A stretch of DNA of 64,000 bases, from assembly GCF_003711515.1 (NCBI RefSeq), contig NW_021167081.1, positions 1,476,236-1,540,235 on the forward strand. Direction: 5' to 3'. Positions 21,632 to 31,690 of this stretch are shown piece by piece. Positions within the stretch are counted from its first letter, which is position 1, and each line of letters begins with the position of its first letter. A program made the position numbers and the translations under genes. Below the pieces are notes generated by a model. The model made no database searches. It was not told the DNA's origin and worked only from the letters and a program-made list of their open reading frames with translations. The stretch is from Sodiomyces alkalinus F11 (Eukaryota > Ascomycota > Sordariomycetes > Glomerellales > Plectosphaerellaceae).

Positions 21632-22372
21632 TCCGTTGCCATTGCCGTTTCCGTTGCCGTTTCCGTTGCCATTTCCGTTGCCATTGCCGTTTCCGTTTCC
21701 GTTGCCATTGCCATTGCCGTTACCATTGCCGGGGTTACCACCGCAGACAATCTCTTCATCGTCGATATCCTCTTCATCCTCGTCATCCTCGTCATCATTG
21801 CCATTGTTTCCGTTGCCATTACCGTTGCCATTTCCGGCATTGCCGCCAGCACCATTGAACGGTTGGCCATCAACAGCCAAGTTGGTAAAGCCATTGGCGA
21901 TCAAGACATCCGCAACAGAGAGGCCGTTCGCGTTGAAAGGGTTCTGCAGCGACTGGGCAGCAAGCTGGTTGGCCAGGCCGGAATCCTCAACATCCGGGTC
22001 AACAGACGGGGTGATGCCGCGAAGGGCCTGGGTGGCGGGGAGGCTGGGGTCGCCGCAGATGTTGGGGATGTCGGTGGCGAAGGGGTTGAAGTTCTGCTCG
22101 GCGCCGACGAGGCCGGCGGCAGCCTGGAGGACGGCGTCGTCGTTGCCGAGGGTGGCGACGATGTTGTCGGCGAGACGGAGCTTCAGGCACGGGTCCGCGG
22201 CGCCGAGAAGCGTGCCGGGGACCTGGCCGGCGAGGGTGGAGGCCTGGCCTGACTGGCCGAACTGGCCGTCGAGAGCCTGGACGGCGGCGACAGGGATTTG
22301 TTCCTGACCGAAACGGGCCTCGACGTAGGCCGTGATGGCAGCGATGAGAAGGATCTTGTAGGTGAAAGACAT
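21299..22372 (-). CDS. Secreted Gly-Asn-repeat protein, fungal 'circumsporozoite-like' family
   Basis: A single-exon protein of 357 residues. The ATG at 22372 was preferred over an in-frame upstream codon because it gives a clean signal peptide (MSFTYKILLIAAITAYVEA, then RFGQ). The mature N-terminus RFGQEQIPV and the motif RGITPSVDPDV match a family of secreted fungal proteins often annotated as related to circumsporozoite protein; that name reflects repeat composition only. The middle has an acidic run (DDEDDEDEEDIDDEE) and a long Gly-Asn repeat. About eight spaced cysteines lie on both sides, notably CDQLINVC and AICEEA near the C-terminus, so disulfides are likely. No membrane anchor is seen. 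The function is unknown; a cell-wall or surface role is inference. The strong pyrimidine-rich promoter suggests high expression. Confidence 0.82.
21598..21738. repeat. Hexanucleotide tandem repeat encoding Gly-Asn
   Basis: About 23 copies of a six-base unit (GTTGCC, with GTTTCC variants on the plus strand) in the coding region of the secreted protein, each coding Asn-Gly. Units differ only at the third codon base. A shorter second run lies at about 21,800-21,835, beyond the acidic stretch. Copy number should vary between strains by slippage without breaking the frame. Confidence 0.9.
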
Positions 22373-22539
22373 TTTGACGAAGGGATTTTTTTTGGGAGGC
22401 AAAGTTTCCGGTTTGGTTTGGTTGGTTTATTTGGTTATGGAAAACGAAAGAATCGAAAATGGGTTATAAAGATTGTGGTTGAAGAGACCGGCTCGCGGTG
22501 GTAGTAGTTGGATAGTTGGCTTGCAACTGAGAGAGTGTA

Positions 22540-22707
22540 AAAGAAGTGAAGTAAAAAAAAGTTCACAGAACTGAAAGATTGAAAGAAAAAGAAAGAAAAA
22601 GAGAAAGACGGAGATGACTTGGTAAGGCTGCTTGGTCGGATGAGGATGGGAAAGAAAAAGAAGAAGAAAAAACCCATATGGAATGATGGGAAGGGCATGT
22701 TTAAATA
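22540..22707 (-). promoter_or_regulatory. Likely core promoter of the secreted protein gene
   Basis: Read on the minus strand, a TATTTAAA box (22,707-22,700) is followed by about 160 bases of pyrimidine-rich sequence leading to the ATG at 22,372. A TATA-like box plus a CT-rich tract is typical of strongly expressed genes in filamentous fungi. The assignment is by pattern. Confidence 0.55.
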
Positions 22708-24118
22708 GAAGATGGGATGAAGGGAGAGACGTAGCAATAGACGGAGTTCGGGCCGCCATTGGCATTGTTTCCAAGGAGACTGGTGAGGATCATGAGGACG
22801 CAGTGCCAGGGTTCTCTTACCTGGTTGACGATGATATCAAACACAACTAAGACGGGTTTGCCGCATGGACCCCAACAGAACGACTAGCCGCATCCAGAGA
22901 AGGCCAACCAACCCTGGTTCATGTCTGTCATCCCATGTCTTGTCCCTGGCGATCTGTCTCTGCCACATCCCCGGCCAGGAGGCAGATCGTCTGTTCCAGC
23001 AGAGAGGCTTCTGAAGGGTCAGTGGATCCCCAAGAATAGACTCTGTCTCGAGTGTATTGCGGTACGATCGCCCGTGTTAAGCGCGTGGAGAAGGGGGCAA
23101 GAACCAGTCCAGGGGGTTGAGTGGGATATCCAGATGCTCCAGGTACCTTGCAATTTAGACATCATACCATATCCTGAGCCTCAAGCGACCGACGGACGGA
23201 ATCCATCACGACCATCTGTTTCCTCTTCTCGGTATCCGGGACACGGTATCGAGAGTCGGTTCATCTATAGGTAGTGGCAGACTTTCCTGGCGAGTGCTGT
23301 CTTGATGAGCGAGCCCTCCGTCGCGGCACCATCTACTGTCTCGTCGTTCTTCCAACCATCGAACACGGGGTTATGAAGTTGGTTGCATTGAGCATGGGGT
23401 GAGCCTCTGAGAAGCCAGGAAGAGGTTATAAAACGTCCGTGCCTGTCAATACCCTTTTGGAAGGCGGTCAGAGAAGGAGACTGAGATTCAACCCCACGGC
23501 CCCACCCGGATACCGAGTATTCCGGGCGCTAAGTCCGTAAAGAGACAAGGAAGACCCAATTAGTGGTCCCTTTTCTTAGTCATCTACGTCAAAGTTCCCC
23601 ACAAATCCCTTTCGATCAAACGCGGCCTGGGCCTCATCCAGGGGGAGCCCTGAGACGTCTTCAAAACCGAAACCGTCTCCCTTTCGTCTCGTGCGCAAGT
23701 CAGTGCGTGGCTAATAAAGAAGGGATGAAGCGACAAGACAAGGGTCGGTTCTTCTCACCGCTTATTCGTTCTCTGGTCTATGCCCTTCGTTGGTCTGGCA
23801 AATCTCTGTTCGGTAGACCTCACCACAACCAAAAGACAACTATATTATATGCGCCGACAACCTCTTGGGATGTTTCTTTCTAGAGGAGTGACTCGTCCGC
23901 CGGATCCCCTGTCTAACCAAGGAAGCAGTGTAAATATCAACCCAAATGTAAGGTCTATGATCCAATGTCCCACTCCCGTAGGACGCAACAGGCAGATATC
24001 ATATATAATGGGGTCGTAAAAGCCTTGACACCTCGTGCCTGGTGCCTGGAGTCCTGTATTTTGGTCTGTCGCCAGATAAATGCTCCTTCTAAACGCTGGT
24101 GCCACGAGTGACGAACCA
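22708..24118. other. Intergenic region, no gene supported
   Basis: About 1.4 kb upstream of the secreted protein gene and downstream of NPT1. A frame of 106 codons at 23,563-23,883 and others overlap it but show no recognisable feature. AGGTACCTT at 23,141-23,149 is a further member of the dispersed palindrome group. Confidence 0.45.
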
Positions 24119-25654
24119 CTACTTGGATTCGTCTTTGCCCCATCGTGCCGTCTCGTCGCCACCCTTCCACTCTCTTTCCACGTAGCCAAGTTCCTGCTTG
24201 ACCTTCTGGACCGTCTGTTTATCGCCCGTATTCTTGCCGATATTATCGCTACCGGAAGCAAGCTTGGGTTAGTGACCACTAGATTTCGTCGCTACAAAAG
24301 GACGGTTGGCTCACCTAATCTTGACGGCGGGCCTACCGGCCGCTGAACTCAGCTTGATCACGATATTGAGAGGAACCGACTTGCTGCCGTCCTTCAACCG
24401 GACAAAGTCGTTTGTCAAAAAGGTCCCCACACCAAACGTGGGCGCGAACCCGGCGTCTTCCGAAATCTTCTTGTACTCCAGGCAGCGTTCGATGTTGAGG
24501 GAGTCCGAGAACACCATGGTCTTCTTCTCCTTGATGCCCTGTTCGTCGTAGTATTGACGCAGCATTTGCACATATTCGGCAGGGTCACCCGAATCCTGCC
24601 GAATGCCGGCGAAGAGCTCGGCATATGTTTCGGTTCTGCCGCCCGCCGCCTTGTGCTTGGAGTCGTCCCCCGTAATGGGCTTCACGGGCTGGCTGAAGGC
24701 GCGGAGGAACTCCTCCGTGCCGAACGTGTCTGTCAGGGCGATGCCAAGCTGTCCGCCAAAAGCGTCGACCCAGTAGCGGAGCGCGGTTTCGGTCGCATTC
24801 CTGTAGTCGTTCGTGATGGCGGCAATGCCCATGAACCACTCGTGGGCAACCGTGCCCACGGGAGGGATACCGAACCGCATGGCGAGGTGGACATTGCTGG
24901 TCCCGGTGAGCTTGCCCGGCAGTCCGCGGGCCTCGGCTTCTTTGCTGGCCTTGGAGAGCCCCCGGAAGACGAGCGCTTGCGTGTGATAGTCGCGGCGGCG
25001 GCGGGTGCCGAACTCGGAGAACGTGCAGCCGGCCTCCAGCAGCTTGAGGCCCTTCTCGAAAGCGCGCTCTTCTTGGCCCTCGTAGCTCCAGTCCGTGTCC
25101 ATGAAGCGGAAGTAGGCCTCCGACGCCAACGCGAGCATGGGAATTTCATAAAGAATGGTCTGCGACCAGGTGCCCTTGACCTCAATGTGAATATCGCCCT
25201 CGTCCGAGTCGGCACCGGTGTCGGAATCAGACGGAGTGAAGGTGATGACGACTTGTTCGCGGGGGTCTAGGCGGAATTCCTTGAGGAAAGCGAGGTAGTC
25301 GGAGGTCAGGTAAGGGCAGTGGCTGCGGAGGTAGGTGCATTCCTCGTCAGTTAGGGAGATGTTGCCGAGCTCTGTTAGGACGATAGGGAGGGGGTCAGCG
25401 GCCATTCTCACGACGTGGTTACTCTGGCAAGGGAACGAAACATTCTCACTTTGGACCTGCTCCTCTAGCCAGCGGAAAGCGGCTCTTGACAGCTTCTTCT
25501 CAGGCGTGCGGTTGGTAAAGGCGTAGGTAACAGGGACATCCTTGAAGTACTTCATGACGGCGCATTGCATCGTCAGCTTGTACAAGTCGGTGTCGAGGAA
25601 CGAGATTACGCCCTCCGGGTAGGGCGAAGAGCTATTGAAGTCCATGGCGGCCAT
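24119..25654 (-). CDS. NPT1: Nicotinate phosphoribosyltransferase
   Basis: This enzyme joins nicotinate and PRPP to give nicotinate mononucleotide, the entry step of the NAD salvage (Preiss-Handler) route. Exons on the minus strand are 25654-24315 and 24248-24119, giving 489 residues. The intron (24249-24314) has GTGAGC at its donor and GGTAG at its acceptor, and removing it restores the family C-terminus [20 protein letters not shown] and RWGKDESK. Motifs are [10 protein letters not shown] (21-30), FGTRRR (215-220), GTSNV (251-255) and GTVAHEW, whose His271 fits the phosphorylated histidine of the yeast enzyme; FSDSLN lies further on. An Asp/Ser-rich insert at about residues 142-154 is the only oddity. 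Two in-frame ATGs, three codons apart, could serve as the start; I took the first. Confidence 0.96.
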
Positions 25655-26489
25655 GGCAGTCAGGTTTGGCCGCGTGACCCTGGAGACGGTAGCAGCCAGT
25701 TAATCGGTGCGTAGGTGGGCTGTGGATGGTTCCTGTCAATGTTTGACAGGCAATGGTGGACGGAGGCTCGAAGTGTAGGCTGCGCAGTAGTGTGAGTGCT
25801 ATGGGGAAGTGGAAACGTGTAGAGGGGAAAGTAATCGAGGTTTTTTTTCCCCTGTCAAGAGAGACGCAAGTAAACGCGGGCAGTACTTCATTCATTAAGG
25901 TACCTACCTACCTTATGGTGTAATGTCTTGCGCCTTGGGATATCCTTATGCAGGAACTTAATATGGTAGACACGTTGGAATGTGACGCACCTTGGGGGGG
26001 AAGAGGGGGGCGGGGTGACACGAGTTAACAAGGTGTGGTTGCCTTGGCTGAACTTCGAGTGACCAAACCCGCGCAAATGATTGAGCACTAGGTCAATGTC
26101 ATCAGCCCGTCACCGGCGTACTTTGTAGTCCGTACTGCTGCTGCTGGAGGGGAAGGTGGGATGGCGGGGCAGTTGCAGGAGGTGCACGGACCATACCTTA
26201 ATCATCCCCCGGCCTCTTCATGCCCCGAACGCCGACAAAATTTTTGGGCGGTTGAATTGTCAATTTTTCGGACGGGTCAAAATCTTGAGCTACGACTCAC
26301 GGCTCTTCATCTTATCAGCTCCTAACAACTTCAGCCCAGCTTTCACCGGCTCATACAAAACTCTCTGCTCCGGTGATAGCTCAAGCTGGTTCGTGTGGGT
26401 ACATTGTACAGTCTATTTTAACACCCATTGATACCCCGAATTCGAATTTTCCGACCGCCGACCGTCGTCCTCGCGCAGCGTCCATCACC
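25655..26489. promoter_or_regulatory. Divergent promoter region of NPT1 and UTP4
   Basis: No gene is seen in 835 bases. AAAATTTTT at 26,237-26,245, about 245 nt upstream of the UTP4 ATG, resembles the RRPE element of ribosome-biogenesis promoters, and a similar word precedes KRE33. G-runs lie at about 25,993-26,012. AAGGTACCT at 25,897-25,905, followed by ACCTACCTT, is another copy of the dispersed intergenic palindrome. Confidence 0.5.
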
Positions 26490-26953
26490 ATGGACATTCA
26501 CCGCTGCCGCTTCGTCGCCTTCCCTCCCTGTCCCATCAACGCCCTCGCCTTCTCGCATCCCCATACTCGGACAAACCTACAATCGAGCCTTTGTCGTTTA
26601 GCTGTTGGCCGCGCCAATGGAGACGTCGAGATATGGAACCCGCTCAATGGCGCCTGGCATCAGGAAACCGTCATGTGTGGCGGCCAGGATCGTTCCATCG
26701 ATGGACTTGTCTGGGTTGTAGAGCCCGACGAGGAACTGCCGACAGCCAATCCTGACGCTGGGCATGAAAAGTCCGTTATACCCGGCCGCTCTCGCCTCTT
26801 CAGCATTGGTTATACCTCTGCCGTAACGGAGTGGGATTTGGAGAAAGGTCAACCCCTAAGAACCGCCAGCGGTCAACATGGTGACATCTGGTGCCTCGCC
26901 GCTCAGCCCCCCGCGTCCGCTGCTCTGGGTAAAGGAGGCCACAAGGCCAGCGC

Positions 26954-26985
<32 letters not shown>

Positions 26986-29475
26986 AACAGCAACACCTCC
27001 AGCACGGCCCTGCCGATGCTGTCACGCGCCTCGTTGCTGGCACCATCGACGGTGCTCTGGCCATCTATACCATCGCCGACTCGGAACTCCGCTTTCAGCG
27101 CTTGCTTACCAAATCGCCCGCTCGCAAGACTCAGATGGTCAGCATTGCTTTCCAGTCCCGCGACGTTGTCGTTGTCGGCTGCAGCGACTCGACCCTGCGC
27201 GCCTACGACATGCGCAACGGCAACCTGTTGCGCAAGATGACCCTCGGATCTGATCACGCGGGCGGCTCCAAGGAGATCATTGTCTGGTCGGTGAAGTGCC
27301 TGCCGAACGGCGACATCGTCTCCGGGGACTCGACTGGCCATGTTACCGTCTGGGACGGCAAGACCTACACCCAGATGCAGAGGATACAGAGCCATCGCCA
27401 GGACGTCCTGAGCTTGTCTGCCAGCGCTGACGGCTCGGCCATCCTGAGCGGTGGGATGGATCGGAGGACTGTCCTCCACAAGAGGATGGCGGGTACCGCG
27501 GGGAGATGGGGGAAAGTCTGGAGCAGGAAATACCACGACCACGACGTCAAGGCCATGGCGTCGTTTGAGAGCAGCAAGATGAGTGTTGTTGTGTCGGGAG
27601 GTATGACTCGGCTGTTCTCTTTCTATTTTTTTGTTTATTTTTGGCCCCCAATTTTTCATGTTACCAGTTGTTCGCCGGGATTCCTGATGCTAACTGCTTT
27701 CTCTTCTTCTCTCGCCGCCAGGCCCCGACGCCTCGCCCGTTGTTCTTCCCCTGAAGGAACTCGGTCGCGAAAACCACCGCACCCTGCCCAACCTCCCGCA
27801 ACAGCCGCCGTTGCAAAGCGCGGCGAAGGCTCGCCTGATCATGAGCTGGTGGAACCAACAAGTCCATATTTGGAAGCTGCGACAGCCGTTCGATAGCCTC
27901 TACGACAATGCCAACGGGAATATGACCGGCGAAGACCTCGACAAGAACCGGAAGCTCCTCAAAACCATCTTGATCAAGGGCGAGTCCAACATCGCGTCGG
28001 CGTCCATCTCCCCCGACGGCGACGTACTCGCCGTGGCGACATCGACGGATGTAAAGGCTTTCTACCTCAAGCACAGCAACCCGTCCAAGCCGTCGGACAT
28101 GAAAGTTCTGCCGATGGTTGTCCCTTCGGCCATTGCCGGTGTCGGGGCGCGCCTCGTACAAATCTCGCCGGACGGCGCTTGGCTCGTCGTAGTCCAAGCG
28201 GGAAATAAGATTTCCCTCCTTCGACTCGGGCATGGCGGTAACGCCGGTTCCGGAGAGCGCATTCTCTCGCGACCGCAAGCAGTGACGCGCATGAAGCGAA
28301 AGACACCTAAGAATCTGGTAGTAGGCGGCTTGGGGACTTACGACAGGACCATCGTTCACGTCAGCTTTGCGCCCGATAGCCGGATGCTAGCTGTTGCCGA
28401 TTTGGCGGGCTACATTGACACGTGGGTGTTACGCAACGCCGTGAATGAAGACAAGGAGGGTCGTGAGGACGCGTCAGGCTCTGCCTCCGAAGAGTCGTCA
28501 TCTGACAGCGAAGACGATGACGGCGGCGACGACGACGGCGGAGCTGATGAGGTTGGATCACGGGAGAAGTGGTTCCACACACCAGCATCTACCCTTCTGC
28601 CCAAGCTTCCCTCGCCTCCGACCGTGCTCTCCTTCTCCAATGACATCCCGTCCGGGAATGCCTCATCGGACTACACCCTCCTTGCCGTCACGACTTCATG
28701 GCATATCCTTGCCTTCCACCCGGTCGAAGGGGCCCTCGCCCCCTGGTCACGGCGCAACCCCGTTGCCCGTCTGCCGAACACGATCCGCGACACGCGAGAC
28801 CTCGCCAAGGGCGTCCTCTGGCAGGGGGCTCGCGTCTGGGTGTACGGCGTCTCCTTCCTGTTCATGCTGGACCTGTCGCAGGACCTAAGCGAGCCGAACG
28901 CGGGCGGCAGCTCCTCGGCCCTGGCCGCCCAGGCGGGGCAAAAGCGCAAGCGGCGCGGTGGCGGCGGCGGCGGCGGCGGCGGCGAGAGCGGTGCCGGCAA
29001 CCGCATGACGATCGGCGCGATCGCGCCGGCGCAGGTCGACCGGTTCACGAGCGACAAGAAGGAGTGGCAGCTCGATGTCGAGAATGCGGCGCCGCCGTCG
29101 TCGGAGGGTAGCGACACGGATATGCTGGACGAGGACGACGAGGACGAGTCGGGAGACGAGAGCAATGCCGAGGGGGAGGGCGGTGGCGGCGCGGGTGGTC
29201 GGAGCGCTGGCGGAGAGCTGGCGGCTCTGCGGAACCGTGACACGCAGATGGACGGCAGGAGCGGTTCCGGACGCAAGAGGTGGTGGTACACGTACAAGTA
29301 TCGGCCCATTCTTGGCATCGTGCCTCTGAACATCCCTGGCGAGGCCTTGGACAAAGCTAATGCCGGTGGTCAAGAGGCAGGCGTGCCGCCGGTGGAAGCT
29401 GTTCTCGTGGAGAGGCCCATCTGGGACGTGGATTTGCCGGAACGGTATGCCACTGCCGATGAAGCCGAGCGGTGA
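26490..29475 (+). CDS. UTP4: U3 snoRNP WD40 protein Utp4 (Cirhin)
   Basis: A nucleolar scaffold protein of the t-UTP/UtpA complex in the small-subunit processome, needed for early 18S rRNA processing. Exons 26490-27600 and 27722-29475 give 954 residues. The intron has GTATGA at its donor, GCTAAC as branch point and GCCAG at its acceptor. Tandem beta-propellers are visible as WD-like repeats (for example VTVWDGKTY, VHIWKLRQP, YIDTWVLRN). The start MDIHRCRFVAFPPCPINALAF and the end PVEAVLVERPIWDVDLPERY fit the family. Fungal-type low-complexity inserts are present: poly-Ala with Gln (around residues 150-170), two acidic Ser/Glu/Asp runs, and a poly-Gly run after a KRKRR basic motif that may serve nuclear import. 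It is longer than yeast Utp4 (776) because of these inserts. Confidence 0.94.
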
Positions 29476-30050
29476 TGGGGGAGATGGGCTAGGGGCGTAT
29501 GTCTGCATGTACATTGGCATGTTACGACAACGCGGCATTCATTGTTCATTGTATTGTTCCGAAGGGGAGGAGACACATTGAGTGATGTGCATGGATCAAC
29601 TTTGGTGTTGGCTATCTTGCTTGTGAGAAAAACGGAAAGAGGAAAAGGAGGAAAAGGGGGGTTGGGGGACGTGATGAAGCCCGAACCAGGGGCATGTAGA
29701 CGCAGGCAGTACATTCGGAGGCAACTTTTGTCTATAGCTTAAGGCCCGCTGTGACCTTGAAATGGGTCATATTGAATATTGGCTGTTTTTTTCAACCAGC
29801 CTGTTTGCGTGTCGTCCATCTGACATTGGGCTTCCACGGAAGTGCTAGGGTAAAATTCCTCTCCTCACGACGGCAGGGATGGAAGTATCAGGCTTTCGGG
29901 GGAACACGACACGCCTAGTCTAGTATATAAGTCCTTGACTGCGACTTACAGTCTACGTACGACCCTTTTACGCTCACGGCCGAGACAAGTTTAGCTACGG
30001 GACGGACCGGTAGTTAGTTACTGTTGAATTCACGGGAGCGTGCTTGCAGG
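29476..30050. other. UTP4 3' flank and boundary to the repeat block
   Basis: The 3' untranslated region of UTP4 and about 300 bases of ordinary composition lie here. From about 30,050 the composition changes abruptly to TA-rich sequence. No gene is seen. The word TATATAAT and relatives mark the start of the mutated region. Confidence 0.6.
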
Positions 30051-31690
30051 GAGCGTTGATTCAAGAAATATATAATTATATTATATATAAAAGAGAAAGA
30101 AAAAAGGGGGCGGGTATACATGTCCTAAATATATCTGCCACCTTCTAAGCGAGGATAGTAGGGCACCTCTAACTAATAGGAGGTTATTATACCGTGGCTT
30201 ATATAATAGAATATAATGTACCCCTTAATTATTATACCGTGATTAGCGGAACGATTACTTAGCCTAACCTTAACGTAGCCTTGTTTTTAACCTTAAAATA
30301 GCCTTAAAGGGTCGTGTAATACCCCTGATATCGAGTTAAAAGGCAGGAATAAAAGCTATAAAATAATAAAAATTATAATAATTATAGTAAATAATAAAGG
30401 AAAAGTGCTAGTAATAGCCGTAGTAAATAGATGATAGTAGGGCCTTCTATAGATAAATTAAAGGCGTTATACCGGCGTTTTAGAGCTTTTGGATCCTCCC
30501 TCTTATAACCTCTTATTCCGTTATTTTTTAAGGAATTTAACGATCTTAATCTAATTTTACCGATTTTTCTAAATAATAGTAATAAAAATAATAATAATAG
30601 CGATATAGTAAGTATCGGAGCTTTATTTTTAGTAGCGCGTACTAACTAGTAGCTTTATTTTAGGCTCCTCCTACTCTATTTATTATCACCTATACCGCGG
30701 CCGCTAAGAAAGCTTCGGCTAATAGTGTAAAGAAGAATAAGGGTAAGGCCGGCACTAAGAAAGGTGCTTCTATAAGTTATTCCGGCGTGTTAGTCTACGA
30801 TATCCCTACTTTATTCTAGGCTAACTCCTTAAAAGACTACTAAGGGTAATAGAAATAATAATAATAAGGATACCGCCGATAATTTTATACCGGTTTTATT
30901 CGACCCTCCCTGCCTAGAGTACGTAAAGGGTATTTATTCTAGGAAATAACCCTTATTTAATTACTATATTTCCGTCCTTAGGCGCTCTAATAGGTGCTAA
31001 AAGTATAAGGATAAAAACTATATATACTACCCTTTATAAGTTTTTACCCCCTATTTAAGGCGTTTTACGATTATAATCGTTTACTCTATTTCGTATTAGC
31101 TTAAAGATATATACGCTATTAAGCTTTACGACCGCTAACCTATACTTATAGTTTTTCCGGCCTTATCTCCTTAATTAAAATTTTATTCGATTACGTTATA
31201 GTCCGAAAAATTAATAAAGATTTAAGCGATAATAATAAAAAGGTGCGTTTATCGCTTTATTTCTAAATTAGAATACTCTAACTAACTATTTCGCCTAGTT
31301 CTTTACTAAACTTAAGTAAATAGTGAAGTTTATGATTGAATTAATAGAGGACGAAGAAAACGAGAAGTTCTTTAAGGAGGCGGAGCTTAAAGGAGCTTTT
31401 AACTAGGGTCCTAGTACGCTAACTACTACCTCTACCTCCTAGCTTATAGGGGTTATAATAGATATTCTACGGGAAAATAGTTTTATTATTACTCCTCCGG
31501 CTAAAGGAAATAGCGTAAATATTACGCAGGATAATACTTAGGATAGTATTAATAGAGCTTAGTAATTTAGCTAGTATACTCCTTTTTATATTTTAGGATT
31601 TTCGGATTTACTTTTAGGGTTTAGTATAGTGTTATAGTATTAAGATAACGATATACCCTTTTTCTTACTAAATTAACTAAACCGCTAGCA
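30051..31690. mobile_element. RIP-mutated repeat, family not recognised
   Basis: About 1.6 kb of TA-rich sequence poor in CA and TG, with stops in every frame. A plus-strand frame around 30,690-30,830 reads a Lys/Ala/Gly-rich stretch (KKNKGKAGTKKGAS), and 31,320-31,420 reads an acidic stretch (IELIEDEENEKFFKEAE), each broken only by TAA/TAG. This suggests a decayed coding region of a transposon, perhaps a gag or transposase N-terminus. I could not name it, and no terminal repeat was found. Confidence 0.5.

Noticed and set aside
21387..22307. Plus-strand frames opposite the GN-repeat protein
   Set aside because: They are repetitive Pro/Leu or Val/Ala translations of the hexanucleotide array on the other strand; the minus frame has the signal peptide.
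23563..23883. 106-codon plus-strand frame
   Set aside because: No domain, signal or splice context; it lies in a spacer where several unrelated frames overlap.
26856..27659. Minus-strand frame over UTP4
   Set aside because: Antisense to WD40 coding sequence with no family match.
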